NCBI GenBank assembly: GCA_023433775.1
Contig: JAEYTY010000057.1
Location: 1-30,133, forward strand
Source of the DNA: Pseudomonadota bacterium
GTDB lineage: Bacteria > Pseudomonadota > Alphaproteobacteria > Rhizobiales > Devosiaceae
DNA length: 30,133 nucleotides
Direction: 5' to 3'
Both the position numbers and the translations under genes were made by a program. The notes under the pieces were generated by a model that saw only the letters and a program-made list of their open reading frames with translations, was not told the DNA's origin and did no database searches. Positions 7,508 to 16,634 of the stretch are shown in pieces; within the stretch, counting starts at the first letter, position 1; the number at the start of each line of letters is the position of its first letter.

Positions 7508-8791
7508 TTACGCGTCGAAGCTCGGCGTATCTTCGTAGCTTTCCAGCGCACAGACGGCTGACCCTTCGTCCACCACGTCTTCGGGTGCGGATTGGGTGAG
7601 GATGCTGAACATGTCATAATCCTCCTTCGGAGCCGGATTGGCCGTCGCCAGGTAGATGGTCTGCTGCACCTGATGGGTGTTCGGATCGATATAGGCGTCG
7701 TGGTGCTGCATACGGTCGGCAGCCGACATCTTGTGCCCCTCAAGGGCCTTGATCACCGCGATATTATTGGTGCTGTCAGCGCGTTCGATAGCAGCCAGCA
7801 GTTCCTTGGTGGCCATATAGCCATTGTAGAAGACATTGCCCGGGACGCGCATTCCGGTGTCAGGGTACATTTCCTGATACCGGGCCACGAATTCCTTCAC
7901 GCCCGGCAGGTCGAGACCATAATACCAGGTGGTGCCAAAGACGCCGAACAGGTTGGCCAGTGGCAGGCCATAAACGTCCGGCCAGTCCTGCTGGTTGTTG
8001 ATCCATGCCGGGGTCGAACCCATGTTCAACTGGGCGACCTGCTGGCGAAGCGATGCAAGATCGTCGCCCCCGACTGCGGCAGCCACAACGCTGGGATTGG
8101 CCTGCTGGATCGAGAGCAGTGCCGAGGTAAAATCGCGCGTGCCCTGCGGCACGAGGATTTCATCGACAACCTGGCCACCATATTGCTCGATGAGCTTGCG
8201 CGTTGCCGCCGCGGTATCATGGCCCCAGCCATAATCATTGGTCAGCAGCAGGAAATTGCCGCCATAGGCATCGATGGAATTCTTGACGGCGGCTTTGGCG
8301 AAATTGGTGCCGTTTCCGTCCCACACGAATTTGGTCCGATGGCAATCCGCGCCACTTTCAGAGGGCGAGGACGAATTGGTGTTCATATAGATCACGCCAT
8401 AGCGCTGCGCGACCTGGCTGATGGCATTGGCCACGCCCGAGCTGACAGCACCCATCAGGAAGCCGCACTCTTCGCGGGTGATCATGCGTTCCGCCACGCG
8501 GCTGCCGGTAGCGGGCGTGGTTTCGGTGTCGATATGCACATGCTCGATGCGACGGCCCAGAACACCGCCCTTGGCATTCGCCTCCTCGATCGCCATCAGC
8601 ATACCGCGCCGGTCCGAGGCGCCCGAATTGGCATATTGGCCGCTGGCGTCCGAAGTGATGCCGATCTTGATCGGCTTTTCCGACTGCGCCAAAGCGGAAT
8701 TGGCTTTCCACGGCCCGAAAAAGGTGGAGACCGCACCGGCTGCGGCAGCCGTGCCAAGCAGGCGACGGCGAGAGATCTTGGATTCAGTCAT
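7508..8791 (-). CDS. Periplasmic binding protein of a Liv-type ABC transporter, Tat-exported
   Basis: A 427-residue type-1 periplasmic binding protein that captures the substrate for the transporter encoded downstream. The N-terminus has a twin-arginine signal (SRRRLLG, followed by an Ala-rich stretch and cleavage near NSALAQ), so it is probably exported folded. The mature start IKIGITSDASGQYANSGAS is typical of the LivK/amide-binding group. Three starts are possible; ATG 8791 is preferred because GGGAGGA lies about 7 nt upstream, while ATG 8797 would leave only 1 nt. It is the first gene of the operon and divergent from an RpiR-type regulator. Ligand cannot be deduced; the enzymes downstream point to a sugar or sugar acid. 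Confidence 0.9.
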   Translation of the reverse strand: MTESKISRRRLLGTAAAAGAVSTFFGPWKANSALAQSEKPIKIGITSDASGQYANSGASDRRGMLMAIEEANAKGGVLGRRIEHVHIDTETTPATGSRVAERMITREECGFLMGAVSSGVANAISQVAQRYGVIYMNTNSSSPSESGADCHRTKFVWDGNGTNFAKAAVKNSIDAYGGNFLLLTNDYGWGHDTAAATRKLIEQYGGQVVDEILVPQGTRDFTSALLSIQQANPSVVAAAVGGDDLASLRQQVAQLNMGSTPAWINNQQDWPDVYGLPLANLFGVFGTTWYYGLDLPGVKEFVARYQEMYPDTGMRVPGNVFYNGYMATKELLAAIERADSTNNIAVIKALEGHKMSAADRMQHHDAYIDPNTHQVQQTIYLATANPAPKEDYDMFSILTQSAPEDVVDEGSAVCALESYEDTPSFDA

Positions 8792-8888
8792 GCTCATTCC
8801 TCCCGTTGCAGGCCCATACCCCCAGGGCCCCAATCGGCGCGTCGCAGGTCCTCCCAGACAAGCTCGAACACGCCTGACACGGTGTTTG

Positions 8889-8924
8889 AATGAATTTTCA
8901 ATTCACGTCAATGAATTTTTCATT
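8889..8924. promoter_or_regulatory. Twin palindromes, candidate operators for the RpiR-type regulator
   Basis: AATGAA-TTT-TTCATT at 8910-8924 is a perfect inverted repeat. AATGAA-TT-TTCAAT at 8889-8902 is the same with one arm base changed and a 2-nt spacer. Their centres are about 21.5 bp apart, close to two helical turns, so bound proteins would face the same side. They sit in an AT-rich stretch between the divergent genes. Assignment to this regulator is inference. Confidence 0.55.
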
Positions 8925-8968
8925 TCTTAAAATTACGTAACCGTGCTAGGCGGAATGCGCAGCTATGA

Positions 8969-9796
8969 GTGGGTCCCTTGCGCTCCGAACCTTCACAGAC
9001 ATTCGACGCCCTGCGGCAGCAAATTCGCGGCCGTTTCAACGAGCTCAGCCCGCATCTTCAGCGGATTGCGAGGGCCTCCCTCGAAGAGCCGAACATGTTC
9101 GCCCTCAACACCACACAGGTGATTGCGGCCTCGCTGCAGATTCAGCCATCAACCCTGATCCGCTTTGCCAAGGAGTTTGAATTTGCCGGCTTCTCGGACA
9201 TGCAAAGGGTGTTCAGGCAGCGCCTGATCGAAGGCGAGGCAACAGTCCGCGATCAGGTCCTCGCCACCGCCGATTCGGCGCAGACCGCAGAAGACGATCT
9301 CGACGCCATCTTTCGCGCCAGTGTCACCGCCAATACCGAAGCGCTGACACGCCTTTCCGACACCTTTGACCTGGCCAGTTTCACCCAAGCCACGCGAATG
9401 CTGCGCGCCGCAAAGCACGTCTATGTCGCAGGCCTGCGCCGCTCACGCCCCCTGGGCGACTATCTGGTCTATGGCCTTCTTCGAGGCGAGCGCCCCTCCA
9501 GCCTGCTCGATTTCGCCGGTGGCATGGGTGGGCCGCAAATTGCGACATTGACGCGCGACGACCTGTTGGTCGCCATCGCCTTCCCGCCCTATTCGCAGCC
9601 GGTCGTCGACGTCGTCATGGACGCCCATGTGTCGGGCAAGACCATTTTGAGTATAACCGACAGCGAGGCGAGCCCCCTGGCCCGCTACTCCCAATGCACA
9701 CTGTTCGTGCCTTCGGGAACCACCAGCCCCATGCAGCCAATTGCCGGCTCGATCGCGCTCATCCACGCCTTGCTGACGGCCGTCAACCGGATCTGA
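8969..9796 (+). CDS. RpiR/MurR-family transcriptional regulator (HTH + SIS)
   Basis: A 275-residue regulator. Residues about 12-85 form the RpiR HTH domain (FALNTTQVIAASLQIQPSTL, then IRFAKEFEFAGFSDMQ); residues about 120-260 form a SIS sugar-phosphate-binding domain (KHVYVAGLRRSRPLGDYLVY, DDLLVAIAFPPYS, ILSITDSEASPLA). It probably senses a phosphorylated or acidic sugar intermediate and controls the divergent transporter operon. The start is uncertain: GTG 8969 is used, TTG 8978 is possible, and ATG 8965 is out of frame. The only Shine-Dalgarno-like sequence (AGGCGG near 8948) is rather far upstream, suggesting low expression. Confidence 0.88.
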   Translation: MGPLRSEPSQTFDALRQQIRGRFNELSPHLQRIARASLEEPNMFALNTTQVIAASLQIQPSTLIRFAKEFEFAGFSDMQRVFRQRLIEGEATVRDQVLATADSAQTAEDDLDAIFRASVTANTEALTRLSDTFDLASFTQATRMLRAAKHVYVAGLRRSRPLGDYLVYGLLRGERPSSLLDFAGGMGGPQIATLTRDDLLVAIAFPPYSQPVVDVVMDAHVSGKTILSITDSEASPLARYSQCTLFVPSGTTSPMQPIAGSIALIHALLTAVNRI

Positions 9797-9832
9797 TCCG
9801 GCGCCGCGCCTCACGCATATCCGGGAATCAAA

Positions 9833-9873
9833 CGCCCGGAACATTTGAACCTGAAATCCAGACGTTCCGGGCG
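9833..9873 (-). terminator. Inverted repeat, probable terminator of the tRNA
   Basis: Perfect 10-bp arms, CGCCCGGAAC at 9833-9842 and GTTCCGGGCG at 9864-9873, with a 21-nt loop. It lies just beyond the 3' end of the minus-strand tRNA and is followed on that strand by TTTGATT. It also faces the 3' end of the rpiR-type gene, so it may act in both directions. Confidence 0.5.
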
Positions 9874-9878
9874 ATAAT

Positions 9879-9954
9879 TGGTGGGCCCAGAGGGACTCGA
9901 ACCCCCAACCAGACCGTTATGAGCGGTCGGCTCTAACCATTGAGCTATAGGCCC
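9879..9954 (-). tRNA. tRNA with anticodon CAU, probably tRNA-Ile2 (lysidine type)
   Basis: The minus strand folds into a full cloverleaf: acceptor GGGCCTA/TGGGCCC, D stem GCTC/GAGC, anticodon stem GACCG/CGGTC with loop CTCATAA (anticodon CAT in DNA), and T stem with loop TTCGAGT. The 3' CCA is encoded. Acceptor pairs C4-G69 and C5-G68 match those that TilS uses to recognise tRNA-Ile2 in E. coli, and differ from elongator tRNA-Met, which has U4-A69 and A5-U68. Ile2 is therefore favoured, though elongator Met cannot be fully excluded by eye. Confidence 0.9.
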
Positions 9955-10185
9955 TCACCTGCCTCATAGCAGGGACGCCGGGTGTGTCAACGGCCCGCGC
10001 CTGTCTGCCCCTCGTCCCATGCTTCTGCGCCGGCTCTGGAATGCGCAGCTCCTGAGACACGCTCCAGACAAAGACACCACCGAATCTGGCGCACACGCTT
10101 CCATATCCCGCCGTCCCACCCTTGCCCCGCTTCCGCGGATAACGCACTGTGGTCGCCATCCGCACAAACTGCGAAAGGCGCACAT

Positions 10186-10941
10186 ATGCGTCAGGGCGAT
10201 ATCATCCACGGGCTCATCAAGGGTCTCGCCGTCATTGAGTGTTTTGACGAGGAAAACGCCCGCCTCTCGATCACCGACGTCGCCAACCGCACCGGTCTCG
10301 AGCGCGCCACCGCCCGCCGGTGCCTCCTCACCCTCGTACATCTCGGCTACGCCACATATGACGGAAAATTCTTCCAGCTCACCCCGCGCGTGCTCAATCT
10401 GGGCCATTCCTATCTGGCGACCACGCCCCTGCCCCGCCTCATCCAGCCTTTCCTGGAAGAATTGGCCTTTGCAACTAGCGAAAGCACCTCCGCAGCCGTG
10501 CTGGAAGGCACCGACATTCTCTATGTCGCCCGCGCCTCCACGCGTCGCGTTATGTCGATCAATCTTGCCCCCGGCGCGCGCCTCCCTGCCTATTGCACCT
10601 CGATGGGCCGCAATCTGCTCGCCGCCTTGCCACCTGCCGAGGCCCGCGCCATTCTCGATCGCTCCGATCTCGTCGCCTATACCGATCGCACCAAGGCCGA
10701 TCTTGCCACCATCACCACCGAACTCGCCGTTGTCGCGGCGCAGGGTTTTGCCGTCATCGATCAGGAGCTTGAGCTGGGCCTCAGCTCTATCGCGGTCCCG
10801 CTCTACAATGCCTCAGGCAAGGTTGTCGCCGCGATCAATATTGGCGCGCAGACCGCCCGCGCCACAACCTCGCAGATGATCGCCAACTTCCTGCCCCTGA
10901 TGCGCAAGGTCCAGGCCGAAGTTCGCCCGCTGCTGCGCTGA
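10186..10941 (+). CDS. IclR-family transcriptional regulator, PcaR/PcaU/PobR-like
   Basis: A 251-residue regulator. Residues about 5-62 are the winged HTH (LSITDVANRTGLERATARRC, then LLTLVHLGYA); the rest is the IclR effector domain (DILYVARASTRRVMSINLAPG, LPAYCTSMGRNLLAALP, GFAVIDQELELGLSSIAVPL). The phrase FFQLTPRVLNLGHSYL is typical of the PcaR/PcaU/PobR subgroup, which control aromatic (protocatechuate or 4-hydroxybenzoate) catabolism. No such catabolic genes are in the window, so the target is probably elsewhere. ATG 10186 is chosen because AAAGG lies 7 nt upstream; a longer reading from 9982 would run over a region without protein-like composition. The upstream 9955-10185 region holds no other feature I can support. 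Confidence 0.87.
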   Translation: MRQGDIIHGLIKGLAVIECFDEENARLSITDVANRTGLERATARRCLLTLVHLGYATYDGKFFQLTPRVLNLGHSYLATTPLPRLIQPFLEELAFATSESTSAAVLEGTDILYVARASTRRVMSINLAPGARLPAYCTSMGRNLLAALPPAEARAILDRSDLVAYTDRTKADLATITTELAVVAAQGFAVIDQELELGLSSIAVPLYNASGKVVAAINIGAQTARATTSQMIANFLPLMRKVQAEVRPLLR

Positions 10942-11026
10942 ACGCGCGTCCGCCAATTGTCACATGCCACCGCTAGAGTGCGCGTGGATATGGGCATGAC
11001 GAGTCCCTTAACCCTCGTCAAACAGC

Positions 11027-11044
11027 CTGTCATCTAACCCTCAT
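11027..11044 (+). promoter_or_regulatory. Upstream Pho box candidate
   Basis: CTGTCAT-CTAA-CCCTCAT has the 7-4-7 tandem layout of PhoB sites (consensus CTGTCAT repeated every 11 bp); the first half is perfect and the second matches 5 of 7. It lies about 185 bp before the pstS start, upstream of the stronger box. Confidence 0.5.
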
Positions 11045-11102
11045 TTTCGTGACACGCGCCAATATTGCCGTCGGAATTTCTGTTATTTTTCAGCGACATA
11101 GG

Positions 11103-11120
11103 CTGTCACAAACACGTCAC
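11103..11120 (+). promoter_or_regulatory. Pho box of the pst operon
   Basis: CTGTCAC-AAAC-ACGTCAC gives two half-sites 11 bp apart, close to the PhoB consensus. A further CTGTCGC at 11136-11142 is 22 bp on, in the same phase. An AATAAA stretch at 11129-11134 is placed where a -10 element would be if PhoB replaces the -35. PhoB is encoded at the end of the same cluster, so autoregulation is expected. Confidence 0.75.
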
Positions 11121-11228
11121 TCAACCGCAATAAAACTGTCGCCACGCACTCCTATGGTCTGCCGCGTCACAGGACGGCCCACAAGCTCGATGGCCAGTCC
11201 GAGAACCGAATTCCGAAAGGGAACTTCC

Positions 11229-12245
11229 ATGAAGACCGCACTTTACGCCAGCGCCGCAGTGATCGCGCTTGCCGCCTTCGGCACCAACGCTGCTTATGCC
11301 CAGTCGCGCGACACCATCCAGATTGCCGGCTCCTCCACGGTGCTGCCCTTCTCCTCCATTGTCGCCGAAGAATTTGGCGCCACCTTCCCCGAGTTCAAGA
11401 CCCCGGTCGTGGGTTCGGGTGGCACGGGCGGCGGCTTCCGCCAGTTCTGTGAAGGCGTTGGCGAAAACACCATCGACATTGCCAATGCTTCTCGTCCGAT
11501 CAAGGACAGCGAACGCGAAGCCTGCACCGCCGCCGGCGTCACCGATATCCGCGAAATCCAGTTCGGCTTTGACGGCATCGTCTTTGCCTCCGCCGCCAAT
11601 GGCGCAGAATTCGCCCTCACCCCAGTTCAGGTGTTCAAGGCCATTGCCGCCAAGGTTCCGGTCGATGGCGAGCTGGTCGACAATCCCTACACCACCTGGG
11701 ATCAGATCGACGCGTCGCTCCCGGCCCAGCCGATTGCCCTGGCCATCCCGGGTTCCAATCACGGCACCCGTGAAGTCTTCCAGGAAAAGGTCGTGACCCC
11801 CGGTGCTGAAGCTGCCGAGCTTCCCGAAGGCCTCTCCGACGAAGAAATCGAAGCCGTCGAAACCACCTTCCGTCAGGACGTTGTCATCGAAATCGCCGGT
11901 GACTACACCGAGACCCTGGCCCGCCTGACTGCCGATCCCAACACTGTTGGCGTCTTCGGCCTCTCCTTCTACGACCAGAACCGCGACACCCTGAAGGTTG
12001 CCACTGTAGACGGCGTCACCCCGTCGCTGGAAACCGTTGCTGCCGGCGAATATCCGGTCAGCCGTCCGCTGTTCTTCTACGTCAAGGGCCAGCACATCGG
12101 CACCATCCCGGGCCTTGCCGAATTCACCGAATACTTCCTCTCGGAAGGCGTTTCGGGCAATGGCGGCATCCTCGAGTCTGCCGGCCTCATCCCCCAGCCC
12201 GCTGAAAAGACTGCCGAAGTTCTCGCAGCCTTCCAGGCTCAGTAA
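11229..12245 (+). CDS. pstS: Phosphate ABC transporter substrate-binding protein PstS
   Basis: A 338-residue periplasmic phosphate-binding protein. Residues 1-24 form a Sec signal peptide (MKTALYASAAVIALAAFG, cleavage after AYA). The mature protein begins with DTIQIAGSSTVLPFSSIVAE, and GSGGTGGGFRQFCEG and IDIANASRPIKDSE supply phosphate-contacting residues of the family. ATG 11229 has GAAAGGGA upstream; the longer reading from 11049 would include the promoter. It is the first gene of pstSCAB-phoU-phoB, with Pho boxes upstream and a hairpin downstream. An acidic insert (residues ~195-215, LPEGLSDEEIEAVE) is notable but not unusual in alphaproteobacterial forms. Confidence 0.95.
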   Translation: MKTALYASAAVIALAAFGTNAAYAQSRDTIQIAGSSTVLPFSSIVAEEFGATFPEFKTPVVGSGGTGGGFRQFCEGVGENTIDIANASRPIKDSEREACTAAGVTDIREIQFGFDGIVFASAANGAEFALTPVQVFKAIAAKVPVDGELVDNPYTTWDQIDASLPAQPIALAIPGSNHGTREVFQEKVVTPGAEAAELPEGLSDEEIEAVETTFRQDVVIEIAGDYTETLARLTADPNTVGVFGLSFYDQNRDTLKVATVDGVTPSLETVAAGEYPVSRPLFFYVKGQHIGTIPGLAEFTEYFLSEGVSGNGGILESAGLIPQPAEKTAEVLAAFQAQ

Positions 12246-12255
12246 TCAAATCCAG

Positions 12256-12284
12256 CGGGCCGTCGACACCAAGTCGGCGGCCCG
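12256..12284 (+). other. Hairpin between pstS and pstC
   Basis: The arms CGGGCCGTCGAC (12256-12267) and GTCGGCGGCCCG (12273-12284) form a 12-bp stem with one G-U pair and the loop ACCAA, followed by TTTCC. The U-run is short, so partial termination or mRNA protection is likelier than a full stop. It would help keep PstS in excess over the membrane subunits. Confidence 0.65.
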
Positions 12285-12320
12285 TTTCCACTCCCGGTGC
12301 CAATCGAGGACGCCTGAAAA

Positions 12321-13700
12321 GTGAACACCTTCATCGTCGCTGGACTGCTCCTCGTTCTCCTTAGCCTCGCCTATCAGCTGGGCTGGTCAAAGAGCCGCGC
12401 CCTGGCCACGCCAAACGGCATTCGCGTCCATTCCCGCGGTCAGTATCACGGTGCGCTCGTCGCCCTCTGGACGCTCGTCCCGGCGCTCTTGGTCCTCGCC
12501 ATCTGGGCTTTCTTCTCCCCCGGCGTCACCCATTGGTACACCGTCTCGCAAATTCCCGCCGACGTTCTGCAGAGCCTTGATCAGCTCGGGCTCAATCAGC
12601 AGATCCAGCGCATCCGCGATCTTGCCTCCGGCTTCGGCGTCACGGGCGAACTGCAGCCCTTCGAGCAGGCTGCCGGCGAAAATCTCGCCCGCTTCCAGCT
12701 TCTGTCCTTTCTCATCATGATCGCCGCCACGGCGGGCCTGGGCGTTCTCGGCCTGCTCTATGCCCAGCGCCGCATCACCCCCCGCCTGCGCGCCCGCAAC
12801 GAGGTCGAACGCGCCATTTCCCTGGCGCTGATCGCCTGTTCCGCCGTCGCCATTCTGACCACGCTGGGCATCGTCGCATCACTGGTCACTGAAGCCCTGC
12901 GCTTCTTCACCTATGTCAGCCCGCTCGACTTCTTCTTCGGCACCGTCTGGGCACCAAAATTCTCCTCGACCGGTACGGGTGATGCGGGCCAATACGGCAT
13001 CCTGCCTCTTCTCACCGGCACGCTGATGATCTCGGCCATCGCCATGCTGGTCGCGGTGCCCGTCGGCCTCATGTCGGCCATCTACCTCAACCAATATGCC
13101 CACGCCAATGTGCGCAAAGTGGTCAAGCCGATCATCGAAATCCTCGCCGGCATCCCGACCATCGTCTACGGCTTCTTCGCCCTGGTGACGGTCGGCCCCT
13201 TCCTCCGCGATTTCGGCAATGCCATCGGCCTCAATATCAGCGCCACCTCCGCGCTGACCGCCGGCCTTGTCATGGGCGTGATGATCATCCCGTTCATCTC
13301 CTCCCTCTCCGATGACATTCTCAATCAGGTCCCGCGCACCCTCCGCGATGGCGCCTATGGTCTTGGCGCTACCCAGTCCGAAACCATCCGCAATGTGCTG
13401 CTGCCCGCCGCCCTGCCCGGCATTGTCGGCGCCTTCCTCCTCGCCGTCAGCCGCGCCATCGGCGAAACCATGATCGTGGTTCTCGCCGCCGGCAATGCCC
13501 CCATCCTGCGCGGCAATCCGCTTGAGCCGGTTTCGACCATCACCGTTTCCATCGTCAACCAGCTCACCGGCGACACCGATTTCACCGGACCGCAATCCCT
13601 CGTCGCCTTCGCGCTGGGCCTCACGCTCTTCATCATGACGCTGTGTCTCAACATCGTCGCCCTCTACATCGTCCGCCGCTTCCGGGAGCAGTATGAATGA
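12321..13700 (+). CDS. pstC: Phosphate ABC transporter permease PstC (long form)
   Basis: A 459-residue inner-membrane permease. The C-terminal half holds the conserved core: GILPLLTGTLMISAIAMLVA, then PVGLMSAIYLNQYA, the segment IIEILAGIPTIVYGFFALV, and the EAA-like loop RDGAYGLGATQSETIRNVLL. The N-terminal ~190 residues add two membrane segments and a periplasmic stretch, as in the long PstC proteins common in alphaproteobacteria. The start is GTG 12321 with CGAGGA about 11 nt upstream. It overlaps pstA by 4 nt (ATGA). Forms the pore with PstA. Confidence 0.94.
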   Translation: MNTFIVAGLLLVLLSLAYQLGWSKSRALATPNGIRVHSRGQYHGALVALWTLVPALLVLAIWAFFSPGVTHWYTVSQIPADVLQSLDQLGLNQQIQRIRDLASGFGVTGELQPFEQAAGENLARFQLLSFLIMIAATAGLGVLGLLYAQRRITPRLRARNEVERAISLALIACSAVAILTTLGIVASLVTEALRFFTYVSPLDFFFGTVWAPKFSSTGTGDAGQYGILPLLTGTLMISAIAMLVAVPVGLMSAIYLNQYAHANVRKVVKPIIEILAGIPTIVYGFFALVTVGPFLRDFGNAIGLNISATSALTAGLVMGVMIIPFISSLSDDILNQVPRTLRDGAYGLGATQSETIRNVLLPAALPGIVGAFLLAVSRAIGETMIVVLAAGNAPILRGNPLEPVSTITVSIVNQLTGDTDFTGPQSLVAFALGLTLFIMTLCLNIVALYIVRRFREQYE

Positions 13701-15052
13701 CCGAGACCACACTCGCTTCCGCCGCCACCCGTCGCAAACTGGTGCGCGCCGGCCTTGCCCGCCGTCATATGGGTGAACGCCTCTTCCGCCTCTTCGGCAT
13801 TGTGGCCATCTGTCTCGCGCTCGGCTTCGTCGCCCTGCTGTTTACCGATGTGTTGCGCAAGGGCATTCCCGCCTTCACCCAGTCCAATATCCAGCTCGAC
13901 GTCAGTTTCGATCCCGCGCTGATCAAGATCGAGCCGGCTCCTGTACGCGCCCCCGGCCAGTCAGACGCAGACTTCCGCTCGGCCCGTCTGGGCTGGGAGC
14001 GCCAGGTCGCCATGCTCAACTGGAACAATGTCATCGAAGCCGCGCTGCGCCAGGCCGCGCCCGCTGGTTTCGAAATCGACAGCCGCCAGATCCTGACCAT
14101 CACCGAAAGCGATGCCCGCCACCGGGTGCGCCAGCTCTTCGTCGAAAACCCGGCCTTGCTTGGCACCAGCGCCCGCGTCGAGCTGCTCGCCTCGGCTAAC
14201 ACCGACAACTGGGTCAAGGGCAATATCGACCGCGATCTCGGCGATACCCAGCAACAGCTTTCCGCTCCCGCCCGCGCCCTCATCGATATTTTCGAGGAAA
14301 ACGGCACCATCACCCAGGGCTTTGCCTGGTCGCTCTTCACCAATGTGGACAGCCGCTCGGCTCCCGCCGCCGCCGGCCTCCTCGGCGCCCTCATGGGCAC
14401 CTTCTGGATGATGCTCATCGTCATCGTCCTCGCCGTCCCGCTCGGGGTCGGCAGCGCCATCTATCTCGAAGAGTTTGCCCCCAAGTCGCGCCTCACCGAT
14501 CTCATCGAGGTCAATATCAACAACCTCGCCGCCGTGCCCTCCATCGTCTTCGGCCTGCTCGGCGCCGCTGTGTTCATCAACTGGTTCCGCCTGCCCCTCT
14601 CGGCCCCGCTGGCCGGTGGTCTGGTTCTCACACTGATGACCCTGCCCACCATCATCATCGCCACCCGTGCGGCGCTGAAGGGCGTTTCCCCCGCCCTCCG
14701 CCAGGCCGCACTCGGCATGGGTGCCTCCAGGACGCAGATGGTGTTCCACCACGTCCTGCCGGTCACCTTCCCGTCTATCCTCACCGCCACCATTATCGGC
14801 GTGGCCCAGGCCATGGGCGAAACCGCTCCCCTGCTACTCATCGGCATGAATGCCTTCGTCGCCGCCGTGCCGGCCACACCCATCGAGCAGGCCACCGCCC
14901 TGCCCGTGCAGATTTTCCTCTGGCAGGGCAATGAGAACCGCAATTTCTTCGAGCCGCGCACCTCTGCCGCCATCATGGTGCTGCTGGCTTTCATGATCAC
15001 CCTCAACGCCATCGCAATCTTCCTGCGATCCCGCCTTGAAAAGCGCGCCTAA
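13697..15052 (+). CDS. pstA: Phosphate ABC transporter permease PstA (long form with N-terminal periplasmic domain)
   Basis: A 451-residue inner-membrane permease. After a first membrane segment (residues ~32-50) comes a predicted periplasmic domain of about 160 residues (the family region known as DUF3333), then the transport core: TFWMMLIVIVLAVPLGVGSA, INNLAAVPSIVFGLLG, and the loop RQAALGMGASRTQMVFHHVL. ATG 13697 overlaps the pstC stop as ATGA and has GGGAG about 8 nt upstream. The large insert makes it about 150 residues longer than E. coli PstA, which is normal in this bacterial group. Confidence 0.94.
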   Translation: MTETTLASAATRRKLVRAGLARRHMGERLFRLFGIVAICLALGFVALLFTDVLRKGIPAFTQSNIQLDVSFDPALIKIEPAPVRAPGQSDADFRSARLGWERQVAMLNWNNVIEAALRQAAPAGFEIDSRQILTITESDARHRVRQLFVENPALLGTSARVELLASANTDNWVKGNIDRDLGDTQQQLSAPARALIDIFEENGTITQGFAWSLFTNVDSRSAPAAAGLLGALMGTFWMMLIVIVLAVPLGVGSAIYLEEFAPKSRLTDLIEVNINNLAAVPSIVFGLLGAAVFINWFRLPLSAPLAGGLVLTLMTLPTIIIATRAALKGVSPALRQAALGMGASRTQMVFHHVLPVTFPSILTATIIGVAQAMGETAPLLLIGMNAFVAAVPATPIEQATALPVQIFLWQGNENRNFFEPRTSAAIMVLLAFMITLNAIAIFLRSRLEKRA

Positions 15053-15063
15053 GGAGCTTCAGA

Positions 15064-15903
<840 letters not shown>

Positions 15904-15923
15904 GCGCGGGAAAGGATAGCATC

Positions 15924-16634
15924 ATGCCAAATACCGGCGCCGAACATATCGTCACCTCCTACAATGAAGAGCTTGCCGCGCTCGCCCAGGCCATTGCCGA
16001 AATGGGCGGCCAGGTCGAAGTCGCCATCGAAAATGGCACCAAGGCCCTGCTCAAGCTCGACCGCGAACTGGCCGATGTCACCATTATCGCCGATCAGCGC
16101 ATCGACGACATGCAGCGCAAGATCGACGACATGGCCGTCTCCATGATCGCCCGCCGCCAGCCCATGGCCAGCGATCTGCGCGCCATCATCACCGCCATTC
16201 ACGTCGCCTCCGATCTCGAGCGCATCGGCGACATGGCCAAGCAGCTGGCCCGTCGCTCCCTCAAGCTCGAAGGGATGAGCCTGCAGCCGACCTTCTACAA
16301 TGGCGTCAAGAACATGACCGCGCTGGTCTTGCGCCAGGTCAAGGACTCGCTCGACGCCTATGCCAACCGCGAATCCGCCGCCGCCGTCGAAGTCTGCAAT
16401 CGCGACGACGAGGTCGACGCCATGCACACCTCGCTCTTCCGCGAACTGCTGACTTACATGATGGAAGACCCGCGCAACATCACCACCTGCACCCATCTGC
16501 TGTTCTGCGCCAAAAGCCTCGAACGCGTCGGCGACCACGCCACCAACATCGCCGAACGCGCCTATTACCTCGCCACCGGCAAGCAGCTGACCAGCGACGT
16601 TCAGGAACTCCAGCGCACGCAGATTAAAGCGTAG
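15924..16634 (+). CDS. phoU: Phosphate signalling protein PhoU
   Basis: A 236-residue cytoplasmic protein with two PhoU helical domains. The paired metal-binding-type motifs are visible: DLERIGDMAKQLARRS in the first repeat (~residues 95-110) and SLERVGDHATNIAERAYYL in the second. In known systems PhoU transmits the state of PstSCAB to the sensor kinase PhoR and so restrains PhoB. It lies 20 nt after pstB, in the usual order. Confidence 0.95.
   Translation: MPNTGAEHIVTSYNEELAALAQAIAEMGGQVEVAIENGTKALLKLDRELADVTIIADQRIDDMQRKIDDMAVSMIARRQPMASDLRAIITAIHVASDLERIGDMAKQLARRSLKLEGMSLQPTFYNGVKNMTALVLRQVKDSLDAYANRESAAAVEVCNRDDEVDAMHTSLFRELLTYMMEDPRNITTCTHLLFCAKSLERVGDHATNIAERAYYLATGKQLTSDVQELQRTQIKA

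Noticed and set aside
7592..8893. 433-codon plus-strand reading opposite the binding-protein gene
   Set aside because: It is antisense to a protein with clear family motifs and signal; its own translation shows no domain and arises from GC-rich codon bias.
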